A stretch of DNA of 58,732 nt from Hortaea werneckii (taxonomy: Eukaryota; Ascomycota; Dothideomycetes; Mycosphaerellales; Teratosphaeriaceae), in assembly GCA_037044905.1 (NCBI GenBank), contig JBAOKB010000131.1:1-58732 (forward strand), read 5' to 3'. A model generated the notes under the pieces. The model saw only the letters and a program-made list of their open reading frames with translations. It made no database searches and was not told the origin of the DNA. Position 1 is the first letter of the stretch. The number at the start of each line of letters is the position of its first letter. This document shows positions 1 to 10,824 of this stretch, piece after piece. A program made the position numbers and the translations under genes.

Positions 1-2422
1 GGTAAGACAGAAGCTCCATCTCGAAGATATCCGAGACGATGGTGATGATGTCTTGCTCATTCGGCAGAGCATAGCTTAGTCTCCCCAGCAATACCTTGGC
101 CTCTTCAACGCCTTGTTCTTGTCGCAGAGATGCCAGTGTCAAGGCGTTGATCAACACCACGATCTCAGCTGCGGTTGTTTGGTCCAGCAGCGGAGCAGGC
201 GGCGCGGGTATCAGCTCGCTCGTCGGTAGCAATGTCGAAAGCAGTAGGCCAAGGTATTCGAGTCCAGAATGCTTATGCTCTAGCAGCAGCACGATCGGTT
301 TATCTTCTCTCAGGATCTGTCCGGAAGTTCCGGCAGGCAAAAAAATCAAGTTCCCGTCTGCGTCCTGAGCGCCGCGGGTCGCGCGGTCCATTAGCAGGCG
401 CCGCTCGCCGTCAAAGGACATGGCCTTTTGTTTGGGGACAAACAGTGAGATCGTGTCGGTAAGCACCATCTCATTGGTGTTCGCTTCCTCGTTCTCCAAT
501 CTAAAGTCTCGGAAGTCTGTGGGTACCATGATAGTGACACTCTTGAAGTCCTCCATTTGCTGTACCACATTTGCTGAACCCGCCGCAGACTCGCTCTCCG
601 CCCGCGCAGTCATCGCAAGTATGCGCAGGAAAGGTGAAAGCTCGAATGGGTATCGTAGCATAGCTTGGTTGAGTAGATAGCTCAAGTCTCCAGCGGCCAG
701 TAGATTCGGAAGATTGTCGTGGCGATCATCTAGTCCAGTCGTCTTTATGCTTGGCTGCATCGCAGCAGTGAAGGCATCGAAAACTTCGGAGCTATAGCCC
801 ACCACCTCGAAGCCTTCCTTGAGCAACAGGCATAGTCCCTCTCTCGCTATAAGGCTAGTCTGGTCCAATTGGCCAGCGCCGCTGGTAAAGGATGCTCCGA
901 TGGTGCTACCAAGCGCCGGCACTAAGCCGTACACAGGCCCTACACTTCTCTCTAGCAAAAATACAGCAGGGTCTGTCTTTGCCTCGCCGGGTAAGCCTGA
1001 AGGCACTTCACGCTGCAACAACTCCCACTGCCTTTCAACTTGTGTGTCCTGCTGCCCGGTACGAGACTGACGACGTAGGTCTCCCGGCTCTGCATCGCCT
1101 GAGCCGTCTTCATGTCGGGCTTGACTTAGAGGAATAGCTATGTCCCGAATGGCTTTGACGATGAGAGCCCATGCGTAAACCGCCGGGAGTGCCAAATCCA
1201 CGCCCTCTGCCACCGAATACAAGAAGAGCTTATGCAACTCTGATATGGTTTCGTCCTTGATGTAAAATGGCTGTTGATTTGGAAGTTGCGGGTATGTGAC
1301 AGCTCCATCAGACTGTGTTGAGGCAGACTCTTGTATCGATGGTATTGTAAGCGCAGGAGCCAGCATAGCCAGAGAGACAATCGATGCCAATGATTGAATG
1401 GGCGATACGTCGGGAAGTGACAATGTTGGCTGTAGACCCTGCAAATGTTGATACTGGTCGACTTTCATCAAATTGAACCATTTTAGCACAGGCTCGTCTC
1501 CAGGCGGTCCAGAAAGACTGTAGAGCTGGGCCAGTATAATCCTGAGGACGCTTGCGACATTCAAAAGCGCGGTGCTGACGAAGCCCTCTTCTAAAGCCGC
1601 GTTCTCGCCTTCAGTAAAGGCCTTGGGCCATTGTGATCGGTCGTGCAAGACCTGGAGGACCTTTCCAACGCAATCAACGCTTTGCGTAATGCTGCTTTGG
1701 CTTTCCGCAGATTCAAGAGTTGGCGCGCAAAATTGGTCTGTAATCCGGGCAGCGAGTTCATCAAGCCAAGAGCTAGAACGACGAAGGCTTACTGAGCCTT
1801 GCGTTCCACCGTAGCTGATCAGATCCGCAGTGAGCTTCAGAGAATATGATCGCTCTTCCCCATAAATATGGACTTGTCTCTCCCGTCTTGTTTCCTCTTT
1901 GCTGAAGTCAGGGCCGAGCGTCGCGGCACGGTTCGTAGAAGCTGAAAAGCTCGCCGTGCTTGCTAAGAACGACGATCTGAGATCTGCGTTTGGCTTAGCA
2001 GCAGCTTTCTGCGGGCCCTCGAATAGCAGGTCTGCAGGTCTCTGCTGCCACTCCAGTATTGCTATTCGTAAACAACTCGTCTCGTCCATGCTGAGCTTCT
2101 CTGACAGCCACACTGCATCTTTCTTGATCTCCTCCAAATTGCAATCTCCGTTCGCAGACTGCGAGATGTTGATGGGTGCCACTCTAGTATCGAACGCACT
2201 CCTGGTACTTGCGGATGGGCGCTCAAAGGGCTGAAAAGGCTTGCTCAGGATCGCGACACTTTCATCATCGCTGAGGAAATCCTGTAAGGTACTATTCTCT
2301 CTCACCGCCTCAAGATCGTCGAATAACGCATGGTAAGCTGCCTTCCACGAGATCAGTCGATGCGCGCCTGTGAGGCACCTGTCGAGGGAAGGAAAGTAGG
2401 CGGATTGCGCTGTTGCAGGCAT
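1..2422 (-). CDS. NUP188: Nucleoporin Nup188, N-terminal part (gene cut by window edge)
   Basis: Nup188 is a large alpha-helical inner-ring scaffold nucleoporin of the nuclear pore complex. The minus strand is open without interruption for 807 codons from an ATG at 2422 to the window edge; full-length fungal Nup188 is about 1,800 residues, so slightly under half is present. Recognisable family blocks in order are an N-terminus with a CLTGAHRLISWKAAYHAL motif, a KKDAVWLSEKL helix, an EETRRERQ helix, a YPFELSPFLRILA motif, and an SH3-like insertion containing LPAGTSGQIL and LEHKHSGLEYLGLLL followed by NEQDIITIVSDI. I recognised these from recall of the Chaetomium protein rather than by alignment. 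No intron is needed. It is divergent from the SDHAF1 gene across a 354-bp spacer. The C-terminal half lies outside the window. Confidence 0.93.
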   Translation of the reverse strand, partial: MPATAQSAYFPSLDRCLTGAHRLISWKAAYHALFDDLEAVRENSTLQDFLSDDESVAILSKPFQPFERPSASTRSAFDTRVAPINISQSANGDCNLEEIKKDAVWLSEKLSMDETSCLRIAILEWQQRPADLLFEGPQKAAAKPNADLRSSFLASTASFSASTNRAATLGPDFSKEETRRERQVHIYGEERSYSLKLTADLISYGGTQGSVSLRRSSSWLDELAARITDQFCAPTLESAESQSSITQSVDCVGKVLQVLHDRSQWPKAFTEGENAALEEGFVSTALLNVASVLRIILAQLYSLSGPPGDEPVLKWFNLMKVDQYQHLQGLQPTLSLPDVSPIQSLASIVSLAMLAPALTIPSIQESASTQSDGAVTYPQLPNQQPFYIKDETISELHKLFLYSVAEGVDLALPAVYAWALIVKAIRDIAIPLSQARHEDGSGDAEPGDLRRQSRTGQQDTQVERQWELLQREVPSGLPGEAKTDPAVFLLERSVGPVYGLVPALGSTIGASFTSGAGQLDQTSLIAREGLCLLLKEGFEVVGYSSEVFDAFTAAMQPSIKTTGLDDRHDNLPNLLAAGDLSYLLNQAMLRYPFELSPFLRILAMTARAESESAAGSANVVQQMEDFKSVTIMVPTDFRDFRLENEEANTNEMVLTDTISLFVPKQKAMSFDGERRLLMDRATRGAQDADGNLIFLPAGTSGQILREDKPIVLLLEHKHSGLEYLGLLLSTLLPTSELIPAPPAPLLDQTTAAEIVVLINALTLASLRQEQGVEEAKVLLGRLSYALPNEQDIITIVSDIFEMELLSY

Positions 2423-2776
2423 GTTTGCGGTCGGTTGCTATGTTCGACCGGCGGCAATCGATTGGGTGGTTCGTCTCATTCAGATGATTTGGCCATAGTC
2501 GAGGCTCCTCGTTGCCACTCCAACCTCCAATGCGCCCAGAAATCCGAAGCAGAAGTTGTTCGTTCGCAGGGAGAGCAGCTTCACATGCATTCGAAGCTCT
2601 TCGCGTGTCTGCGACGGGGACGCGATCTGGACGGATGATTTCCGCACAACTTTTGAAAGCTAGGGCCAGGCAGTCCGCATTGACATTTACATATATCGTC
2701 ATGCATCCATCCACCACAAATCCAACATTCAACCTCGCTGTCGCTCAGCCCTTCGTCCCGACCACGCTGCTCGCCC
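2423..2776. promoter_or_regulatory. Divergent promoter region NUP188 / SDHAF1
   Basis: This 354-bp spacer separates two divergently transcribed genes, so both promoters must lie here. I see no strong TATA box or known operator. Short open frames crossing it on both strands have no family resemblance. Confidence 0.5.
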
Positions 2777-3016
2777 ATGGCACGTCTATCTGGACTTCAG
2801 CGCGATGTACTTAGCCTCTACCGCAAGTGCTTGCGCGCTTGCCGAGCTAAGCCATCCGAAACGAAACCCAACTTTTACATTTTCGCGAGGAAAGAGTTTG
2901 AAAGAAACAGGGGGCTGAACAAGAAGGACTTTGGCACAATCGAATTTCTATTACGGAAGGGAAGCCGTCAGCTGGAGACGTACGAGTCGCCCGGTGTCAC
3001 CAACATTGCTGTGTAG
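2777..3016 (+). CDS. SDHAF1: Succinate dehydrogenase assembly factor 1 (LYR-motif protein)
   Basis: This 79-residue single-exon protein matches the SDHAF1/Sdh6 family, which acts in the mitochondrial matrix and helps mature the iron-sulfur subunit of succinate dehydrogenase (complex II). The LYR tripeptide sits at residues 14-16, within MARLSGLQRDVLSLYRKCL. Conserved family segments follow: a Phe-rich ARKEFERN helix, KKDFGTIEFLLRKGSRQLE and a C-terminal YESPGV. Length and architecture are normal for the family. The start is the first ATG and gives the conserved MARLSGLQR N-terminus. Transcription is divergent from NUP188. Confidence 0.93.
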   Translation: MARLSGLQRDVLSLYRKCLRACRAKPSETKPNFYIFARKEFERNRGLNKKDFGTIEFLLRKGSRQLETYESPGVTNIAV

Positions 3017-4299
3017 ACACTAGGTATCTGCGGGCGCAAGAAAACGTCCGGGCTCCATTGCTACCCTCCGAAGCTGCAATGGCTAGCAATTCAAGTCCAT
3101 AAACGAGGGTCACCACGCGCTCACCAAAACCGCACCGAACCAGGCAGCACACTTGGCAGTCCTGCAATATGCCGGACTCTGAAGGCAATCACCGATTTCT
3201 AGCTATACTGCATCAACATGGGGATACTCGAGGGCTGCTTCCGGCCCACTGCACAAACGCGTGGTTTTGGACCGAAGAGTCATGTGGATCAATGGCCTAG
3301 ACCATTACATCTGCGCGCCTTCCAAATTCTCCTCCGAAGCCCCCAACGCTTCTCAGCCCCTGCTTCGGCAGTCTTTTACGATGCCCCCAAGACCGAGCCC
3401 AGCTCAAAAAGCCAGCGTGGAATCTAGCAAGCCGACTGAAATCTTAGACGGAGACGGACCTGCTGGAAGCTCAATCGTCTATGCAGGTGGGCCAAACGTC
3501 ACCTCAGAGGGCTGCTGGGACTGCGGGCTTTCTCTGTCGTACTAGAGCCGTCGAAGAGCTCTACTCATTTGCTATGAGCAGGGCGTGCCATTCTTTTGGT
3601 GCCGCGATGATTGTGAGCGCGGCCATGACTGGCTAGCGAGTGGTTTGCGACAGGAACGCCAACGCCGAGCAGAAAAGGTTCCGTCGCCTGTGCACATTGG
3701 TGAGCAGTATCATCAGGGGAAGCTCTTGGGCTTTGTTGGGTTGCTGGAAGAGCGCCGCAATGGCAATTCCGCATGGGTAAGATTCCTCGGGGGCGGATGT
3801 GAGCTCTCGTTTGAGCATGTGAGCAAGATCGGTGACAGCAGGCTGTTCGGGAGCTGGGTTTTTGGGTAGGACCACATCTCAAGCTTGAGCAATGTACAGT
3901 GAAGAGCTCCAAGGTTACATGTACAGTTGACTCTTTGACGACAGATGTCTGAAGTTTACGTGTTTGTGGAATGGAAGTGCTGTCTCTTTCCATACGGTGC
4001 CTGTATTTTTGGTATCGTGTAGTTCTAACTCTGTCTAGATGGAAGGTCTGTATAGAGCTTCTTTTGGTCATACTGTCTTCTTGATCGATTCCAACCTTCG
4101 ACCGACTCGCTGAACGTCTCTACCAGCAGTGATTAGTCTTACGTGCATAGGTCTCAAGAGACCGCCAAAAGCCTCATCGTGACTTCATCTCTCTGCGACC
4201 TTGATGACCAAAGATTCTTTGAGCCTTCGGTGCCTCTTCAATAACTTCGTCATTCATACCAACATGTGATCAGACAAGAAGGACCTTACACGTCTATCG
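3017..4299. other. Intergenic region, no convincing gene
   Basis: This 1.28-kb stretch lies between the convergent ends of SDHAF1 (+) and the methyltransferase gene (-). Several open frames of 70-168 codons exist on both strands (for example + 3285-3545, - 3633-3875 and - 3565-4071), but none shows a domain, a plausible splice chain or codon bias. It probably holds 3' UTRs; an unrecognised small gene cannot be excluded. Confidence 0.5.
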
Positions 4300-5203
4300 C
4301 TACTTGATGTTCTCTTCCGACCATCTCATACTGTACCCGAAGACCGTTCGGCGCAACAGCTCATCCTGCCATTGTCAGCATGCTTCGAAGAAATTCGGCT
4401 GGGTACATTGCTTACTCCGGGATCCTCTTCAAACATGACCTTCTCCATCGGCTTCTCGAAGATCTTCTCCACATTGAAGCCTTCGCTTCGTGCTAGGTCG
4501 AAGAAAGCCAGATCTTTCTCTAATAGCCATGGCCGATATGGGGTGAAGAACACCAATGCCTGGGCATCGTGTGACTTTTTCAGGGTCTGTTGGACAGTAG
4601 CTACAAGCTTCCTGTGCTCAGAGTGGTTGAAGAGCAGGTCGGCCAGAATCAAAAGATCGAAACCTTGTGCTTGATCTGATTTGGGGAGATGGCGTGCGAT
4701 CTCTGTAGCAGGTGCACCCCACAGGTAGCCCTCCGCCTCGATGTTACGTGGTGAAGGTAATCGATCGCAGTGCTCGACATTGTAACGGAGGTTTTCGACC
4801 AGGTCAGGGTCTGGATAGTCGGTCACTACAGTTTGCGTTGCTCCTTTGACCGCACAGATCAAGGAAGGCAGCCCGGCGCCAGCTCCGAGCTCAAGGACAG
4901 TCTTGCCTTGTATCAATCGATCGCAGTTCGTTTCCAGATAGTCTGCAAGAGTTCTTCCAGCGTTCCAGAGCAGGTGTCCCTTGAGGTGTTATCGTCAGAC
5001 GAAAAAGCGCTGACAAGGAACGGAAAGACAAGGGAACAAGTGGAATGTCTACCTACCCAGAGTGGATTATGTCCTACAAGCCGAAGCTGAAGTTCATTAC
5101 CATTCAGCATTTGGTGTCTCACAAATGTCGGCTCCTCCTCAGGTTTGAAGTATCCTTCTGGCTCCTGAAAGAGGTCGCCTCCCATGCTCTCGTCGTCACT
5201 CAT
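4300..5203 (-). CDS. EFM7: EFM7-type protein N-terminal and lysine methyltransferase
   Basis: The predicted 258-residue protein belongs to the class I SAM-dependent methyltransferase family of yeast Efm7 (YLR285W, formerly NNT1), which methylates the N-terminal Gly and adjacent Lys of translation elongation factor eEF1A in the cytosol. Exons are 5203-5057, 4979-4416 and 4365-4300. Introns of 77 and 50 bp restore the family signatures: PLW joined to GHLLWNAGRTLADYL across intron 1, and EEDPG joined to DELLRRTVFGYSMRW across intron 2. The SAM-binding motif I is TVLELGAGAGLPSL, and DLLILADLLFNHSEH corresponds to the post-motif II block. Intron 1 ends in AAG rather than the commoner YAG. The ATG at 5203 gives the expected acidic MSDDESMGGDLFQEPEGY start. 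Confidence 0.88.
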
Positions 5204-5963
5204 GATCAACGCTGGAGTGCACTTTACCAGGTCAATCAAGGCTCTCCTGCCGTCACATGAAATTACCTTCGTGTAGTTTCAGAGACTTCTACTGCGAATC
5301 GCCTCGAGCATTCCTTCTGTCTCCGTAGTCAAAGCCATGTGTGTTGCTTTGGGCAGAAAAAGCATGAGTCTAGCCCTCGGAACTACGCCGGCTTTACAGA
5401 GCGGCAGAACACGGAACCGCCCTGCCGATCGTTGAACTTCACTTCTACCGCTGTGTCTTGACGATTCGCCATATCTAGACATACCCTGGCCTCACTAACT
5501 TGTCTCCGACCACATTGCCATCGTCTCATATGTCTACAGCGTTGATCCTCCGCTTACCACTTCGAAGCTCTACGCCGCCCTGAAGATACGACACTCGTTC
5601 TCAGCTGCATCGCCTTGGTTCTCTAGCAGCAGCGGTTCGATCCGTAAACTTGCTCTATTCTTCTACATTCGGTAAAGGTTCAGGTCTCGCACTCCCACCT
5701 GTTCCCGCTCTTCCAGAAGTCATTCTTTCGCGGATCTTGTGCCACTGCTACCGCTTGACTGGAATCGCGACTGTCATTTCCTGTCCGAGGTGGCGGATTG
5801 CTTACAGCTGTGCTTGCCTGCCTGCTTGCACATTCACGTGGCGCTGAACCACAGAACGCTTCTCGTTCAGCAGCGTCCGCCGGCACAGACCTTGATGGCA
5901 CCTGCAATTGTTCTGACGTAAGCGCCATCGTCTTCACTTCCATTCTGGCCCTGTCACACTTCT
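5204..5963. other. Divergent intergenic region EFM7 / copper-fist gene
   Basis: This 760-bp spacer must hold both promoters and the 5' leader of the copper-fist gene. Pyrimidine-rich runs near 5690-5840 fit a fungal 5' leader. A 60-odd codon minus-strand frame at 5279-5482 ends in a segment faintly like an alpha/beta-hydrolase C-terminus (LPKATHMALTTETEGMLEAI). No upstream hydrolase core is visible, so it is not called as a gene. Confidence 0.5.
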
Positions 5964-7604
5964 TTGAGAGAAAGCATGGAGAGCGACAAGCCCTTTAAGA
6001 CCATTGAGGTCATCGACTCTAGGACCAACCAGGTTTGCAAAATCGCTTGCATGTCATGTATACGTGGACATAGGACGACATCCTGCGGTATTCCGGTTTG
6101 CCGAACCAAGATTTTCTGGACAGTCAAACGGCCGGGCCGACCTTCGAATTCATGCACGTGCATGTATGGGAGCACCGGCGGGTGCAAATGTGTAGTGGCA
6201 AAAGCAACATGTCCGCATAAGCCGAAGAAAGGTGAAAAGCGGACGGTTGAGTGTCGCTGCGATGAGCAAGGACGATACTGCTGCTTTTTGGAGCCGAAAC
6301 ATTGGGATCAACTGGTGGCACTGCAGAAGCCGACAGTCGACTTCTACAAGACCAAGGAGGACTTAGAGGCAAGTCATGCTGCACAGGTACCAACATCTCT
6401 TCCAATGACGCCGGCATTCTCTACGCGAAGCCCAAGGACATTTAGTGTGAGCAGTACGAGAAGTACGCCTGGCCCGCAAAACACGGGCCCTCCACTCCAG
6501 TTCGTACCTAGTGAATACAACGTACGGTCGCCTTCGCAGACAATTACACCGCGCTTCGGCATGATGGGATTAGGCGGACCTCAAGGCAGTGAGCAGAGTG
6601 TCACGCCAGACGTCTTAGCGTGGAACACTCCACTACCGCAAGCAGCACAAGAGTATCATCAACCTCAATTTGCTGCCAACGTCCGGCTACCAGAGGATCG
6701 CGGATGTTGCCAAGGGCCGACAAGTCCTCCTCCATACCAGTTTAACTCGCACCCGCATACTCCAGGACCTCCCCAGCAAGCGGAATTTGCTCCCTTCGGT
6801 GGCCTGATGCCGAACATAAGCTTCCCGGAACAGCCGCCGCCCCAACCAGCTCAATCGAGCAGCTTCGAGCGATTTGCGAACGATTACTTCAACCATCAAT
6901 TCCCGTCCGCCATCTGCCAGACATGCGGTCTCGCAGGGTGTACATGCCGTATGTGCCCGCCTGTCCTGCAGAATACCGTGACAGGAAGCTGGGCGCAGTG
7001 CTGTGGCCGTAAACACGCCCGAACAAAGACTTATGTCGCGCCGACAGCCACCGCAGCATTTGAGGAGCCGCGCCGCTATGAACTACCATCTGAGCATTTA
7101 CGACCGCATCAACCTCAGCACCAGCCGCAGCAAGATCAAGTGGATTATACCCAACCGCCCGCGACTCAGTCAAATACATACGACCCCATGTCCCAACCAT
7201 TCACACACGACGCCCACCAGCATCCGCTCTCCCCCTTCGACATCGGCCCCCCAGGGCTCTTCACCTCCCAAGATCCCTCCAGACAACCAAGTCTCCAGCC
7301 ACCAGACGGGCTCGTAAGCCCGGACTTCTCGGCTTTCGACCCGGGAGAGGACTTCGGGCTAGGGGACGGATCCACCGGTCTCGAGAATGGGAATACAGGG
7401 CGTCTAGATGATCTGAGCGAATTTCTAATTCAGGATCTAGATCGACCACCACCGCCGCCGCCTCCATCAGGTCCACCGCTGCAGTTTCATTCGTCGGCAT
7501 TGGGAACGGAGAGAGAAGATCCCCTGCCCGAATCGAGATCCGCCGGCATACAGCCCCGGGCGGAGAAGCGATCGTGTTGTTGCGGCGGGGATGGGGAAGG
7601 GTAG
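5964..7604 (+). CDS. Copper-fist DNA-binding transcription factor
   Basis: The 546-residue single-exon protein starts with a copper-fist domain, the copper- and zinc-binding DNA-binding module of fungal Ace1/Mac1/Cuf1-type regulators. Its core is C29-x2-C32-IRGHRTTS-C41, followed by KRPGRP at about residues 55-60 (the minor-groove R/K-GRP element) and further Cys/His residues through about 105. The rest is Pro/Gln-rich and low complexity, as expected for an activation region. A second cysteine cluster, ICQTCGLAGCTCRMC, lies near residues 317-331, and a CCC run near the C-terminus. Such clusters can sense metal in other family members; that role is inference here. A second ATG at 5976 would shorten the protein by four residues. 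Which metal or acid-stress regulon it controls cannot be read from the sequence. Confidence 0.88.
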   Translation: MRESMESDKPFKTIEVIDSRTNQVCKIACMSCIRGHRTTSCGIPVCRTKIFWTVKRPGRPSNSCTCMYGSTGGCKCVVAKATCPHKPKKGEKRTVECRCDEQGRYCCFLEPKHWDQLVALQKPTVDFYKTKEDLEASHAAQVPTSLPMTPAFSTRSPRTFSVSSTRSTPGPQNTGPPLQFVPSEYNVRSPSQTITPRFGMMGLGGPQGSEQSVTPDVLAWNTPLPQAAQEYHQPQFAANVRLPEDRGCCQGPTSPPPYQFNSHPHTPGPPQQAEFAPFGGLMPNISFPEQPPPQPAQSSSFERFANDYFNHQFPSAICQTCGLAGCTCRMCPPVLQNTVTGSWAQCCGRKHARTKTYVAPTATAAFEEPRRYELPSEHLRPHQPQHQPQQDQVDYTQPPATQSNTYDPMSQPFTHDAHQHPLSPFDIGPPGLFTSQDPSRQPSLQPPDGLVSPDFSAFDPGEDFGLGDGSTGLENGNTGRLDDLSEFLIQDLDRPPPPPPPSGPPLQFHSSALGTEREDPLPESRSAGIQPRAEKRSCCCGGDGEG

Positions 7605-8591
7605 TGGGAACAGACTACGAGAGAAGCTAGGTAGGCCGGTACGGAATCAGAGGGCCGGTCTATCGTTCAAAAGAGTACCAACGTTTAAGATGGCCTATGA
7701 GAGAAGTGGGAAGTATGAGAAAGGAAAAACGACGGGTCAAAAAGTTCTATGCAATGACAGTATATACTGAGCAGGGGTGGAGACACCAGAGACAACTTTC
7801 ACCGGAGAACTTTATTATGTTCAACGTTTCCCCCCCTCTTCATTTTTTTCACGTAGTGAGGTACCTTGCTTCAGTACCTCAGAGGATAATACGCCAGTCC
7901 CGCGATCCAAGTGATGGAAGGGAAAAGTAGAACGTTAGTCTGAGCACCTAAACGAAGTGAAAAGGAACCAATTTTTCGTCAACGGGGAGCAATCGATTCG
8001 TGCTACCTAATCTACGCTCTTCTCTCAAATGCTAATGCTTTTGCTACGCGGGATCAAGGTATCGTTTTCTCATTCGCTCCCTCTCCATCACAAGATGACC
8101 GCCGGGTGCGCCACCACCCAGGCCCCTCATTTTACGCCCCCCTTGCGATTTCCCCTTTTGGTTTTCCCGGGAAAGAGAAGTGAAGGATCATAGAACCTTG
8201 AAACCTCTTCCATTAAGAGCAAGACAGCTCTCTTCTCATGACTAAGCGCTCTTTGACTCGTACTCTGCTTCTGAGATCCCGCTGCTCAAGACGTAACCGA
8301 TGCGTCCCGCCATGCTTTCCCCTTTTCCCTCTTCCCTTTCCCGTTTTCCTCTAATCCCCCTCCCTTCTCTGGTATCAGAAAACACATCCTCTCATAAAGC
8401 TCGATATAACGCTTTTCTCCGGGCGACCAAAAACCCATCCATCACATGAAGATCCGACGCCCATTCCGCTGAATTGAGGAGAAGAAAAAAGTTTTGACGT
8501 CTAGCCCCCTGTCCCATTTTAATCCGAGGTTAAGAAAAAAGTAAGGTGAGGTCGGTCAGTCAGGGGAGGGGAAAAACGGCATGGTCTATTC
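7605..8591. other. Convergent intergenic region, no gene seen
   Basis: This 987-bp stretch separates the convergent copper-fist (+) and DBP5 (-) genes and should contain both 3' UTRs. It has pyrimidine-rich runs around 8310-8370 and no open frame with family resemblance. Confidence 0.55.
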
Positions 8592-10263
8592 CTAATCAGC
8601 CATGCCTTCCTCAGGACCGGCCGTCGAGCCCTTTCCGTCCCCGCCACCACCCGGGACAGCATTTCTCGCATTCTTCATGATGTTCTTCAACATCTTCTCC
8701 ACCTGGTCCCAGTCCGTCGTGTCCAACTTCGTCGGCTCGACGCCAAAGTGCTTGCAGATATCCATCAGCTGCATCCAGCTGCGCTTGTCGTGGACGAAGC
8801 TGAGCGCGGCACCTGTGCGCCCGAATCGACCGGTACGTCCGATACGGTGGAGGTAGGTCTCGTAGTCGGGTTGGTGGGAGAGCGTCTCGGGGATGTCGTA
8901 GTTGATGACCATCGTGACAGTCTGCACGTCGATACCACGGGCGAGGACGTTGGTGGTGATGAGGACTTTGGCCTCGCCGGAGCGGAACCGGTTGAAGACG
9001 TCGTCGCGCTGCGCACCTTCGAGTGCACCAGTGAGGGAGGCGACCTTGTGGCCTTCGGCGGTCATGCGACGCTCGATCTCGGCGGCTGTGTCACGGCGGT
9101 GGACGAAGATGATAGAAGAGGCGATAGTCATGAGGCCGTAGAACTTGACGAGGGCGTTGTATTTGTCCTCATCCGAATTGCAGTCAAGGTACATCTGCTT
9201 GATGCCCTTGACGGTCAATTTCTCGACTTCGAGAGTGATTTGGTTGGCTTTTGGGGCAAAGAGGGCGGCAAAGTCGAGGACCTGGGCCGGGAAGGTGGCG
9301 GAGAAGAGGACGACCTGGACGGAAGGAGGAAGCATGACCTTGACGCGCTTGCACTGGTCGCCCATGCCCTGCATATCGAGCATGTTGTCGGCTTCGTCGA
9401 GAGTGAGAACCTTCATAGCGCGGACGTCAAGCTGACGACGACGCTGGATGAGGTCCATCACGGTGCCAGGAGTGCCGACCACAATCTGGCCCTGCAGCGG
9501 TTGTCCACGGGGTGGCAAGTTCTGTGGGATAGCCTCAGCAATCGTGAGACCCTTGTCTTCCAGGAAAGCGCCCATGACGCTCGCCACGCCTGCAATCTGT
9601 TTCGCCAGCTCACGCGTCGGAGCCAGAACCAAGCACTGGGGCTGCTTTGTGCTGAGGTCGACTCTGGAGAGCATGTTAAGGACGAAGGCGGCAGTCTTGC
9701 CCGTGCCGGATTGTGATTGGCCAATGAGATTGGTCGGAGGGTTCTTCAGCAGGAGTGGTAGGGCACGCTCTTGAATCTTGGAAGGCTTGTTGAAGCTCAT
9801 GACGGACAGCCCACGCAACAGCTCCTCGCGCCTGCAAACATGTCAGCATGTTGGCTTCTCCTGTTTCCCACGTTTCCGAAACTTACAGATTCAGGTCTTC
9901 GAACGCCTTAGCTGAGTACAAGGGGTTGTTCGGATCATCCTGCAGGTCTGCCAGCTTCACATTGACGTCGAACTCGGGCTCGTCTAGCCCTTCGGACCCA
10001 TTCAACCATGTCGTAGCACCGTCCTTCTGTGCTTCGCCCACTGGAGCCTCAGCTGCACCGTCGGACTGCGCGTTTTCCAACTCGCTCTTCTTCTCTACCG
10101 TCGGCGTCTCCATCTCGTCGCTCCATGAGAATTTGGATGGTGCGGAGGTGTTGTTGTCATTGTCGGATCGCTTCGAGTCGGGGAAGGTGAGACGCTCGTC
10201 CAGAGACTTGGCAAGCGGGGCGGAGTTATCCTGCTCGCTCTGGATGGGCTTCTCTTCCGCCAT
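8592..10263 (-). CDS. DBP5: DEAD-box ATP-dependent RNA helicase Dbp5 (mRNA export)
   Basis: Dbp5 is the DEAD-box ATPase that remodels mRNPs at the cytoplasmic face of the nuclear pore to complete mRNA export. Two exons, 10263-9887 and 9831-8592, separated by a 55-bp intron (donor GTAAGT, acceptor TTTGCAG), encode 538 residues. The intron joins AFEDLNL to REELLRGLSVMSFNKPSKIQ, the Dbp5 Q-motif region. Visible motifs are SGTGKT (about 167-172), PTRELA, DEAD (271-274), SAT (303-305), ARGIDV, and HRIGRTGR (about 454-461). The acidic, low-complexity N-terminal extension is normal for Dbp5. It is divergent from BZZ1. The C-terminal Gly-rich tail is somewhat longer than in yeast. The assignment is secure from the Dbp5-specific sequence around these motifs. 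Confidence 0.95.
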
Positions 10264-10824
10264 GGTGTCTGTGGAGAGAGACTGGCAAGGAGCGGAGTGG
10301 GTGGGTGGAAGTTGCCGGTGGGTGCTGGCACCCGGGCAGGTGAATGCTGACGAGTCGCTGGTGCTCAGTCTAGCACGTGATGTGATTAGCTACGGCGACC
10401 GCGATGGAGTCAGTAAGAGAAGGCGCCAGCGACAGGGACGGAGAGCTTGCAGGTGGTGGTGGTTGAATCGGATGCAGCTGGGCAGGTGGAGGGGCAGCAG
10501 ACAATAATCTCGAAAGGCAACTGCGAGGGACGGGATTCGGGAGGGACTAGCGCGCTCCGGCGGCGGTGCGGGATCCGGGACGAAGCGGCGCCGACTCCAT
10601 CGCGGGGCTCGCAGCTGCAAACGCCGAGCCGGGCTGGCTGCTTGGGCTGTAACGCCGGTCGCCGCTACGAAGCAGCCCACTTGGCCGTGCCGTGCACGAA
10701 GTGGCTGCGTACATAGTACACTTAAGGTACACACGGTTGCTTTAGCCGGCGCTGCCAGGTGTCTTTGCCCGTCTGGATATTGTCTATTGGCCTGGTGCTG
10801 TATGTAAGGTGCAATCCAGGAACC
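10264..10824. promoter_or_regulatory. Divergent promoter region DBP5 / BZZ1
   Basis: This 561-bp GC-rich spacer lies between two divergent genes. Long open frames on both strands across it reflect GC richness and show no domain. A GTAAGG...CCAG segment just before the BZZ1 ATG at 10825 is too short to claim as an intron. Confidence 0.5.

Noticed and set aside
1..2310. Several 80-110 codon plus-strand frames at the left edge
   Set aside because: All are mirror frames of the 807-codon NUP188 reading frame on the minus strand.
3565..4071. 168-codon minus-strand frame and overlapping 80-codon frame
   Set aside because: Sequences do not resemble any family, and the two frames contradict each other; treated as intergenic.
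5279..5482. Minus-strand frame ending like an alpha/beta-hydrolase C-terminus
   Set aside because: Only about 25 residues resemble the family, no catalytic core is upstream, and the frame overlaps the EFM7 promoter region.
5634..5650. B-box-like GGTTCGATCC suggesting a tRNA gene
   Set aside because: The flanking bases do not form a T-stem, and no acceptor or anticodon stem can be drawn around it.
8748..9716. 322-codon plus-strand frame
   Set aside because: It is a mirror frame of the DBP5 helicase core, whose motifs are unambiguous on the minus strand.
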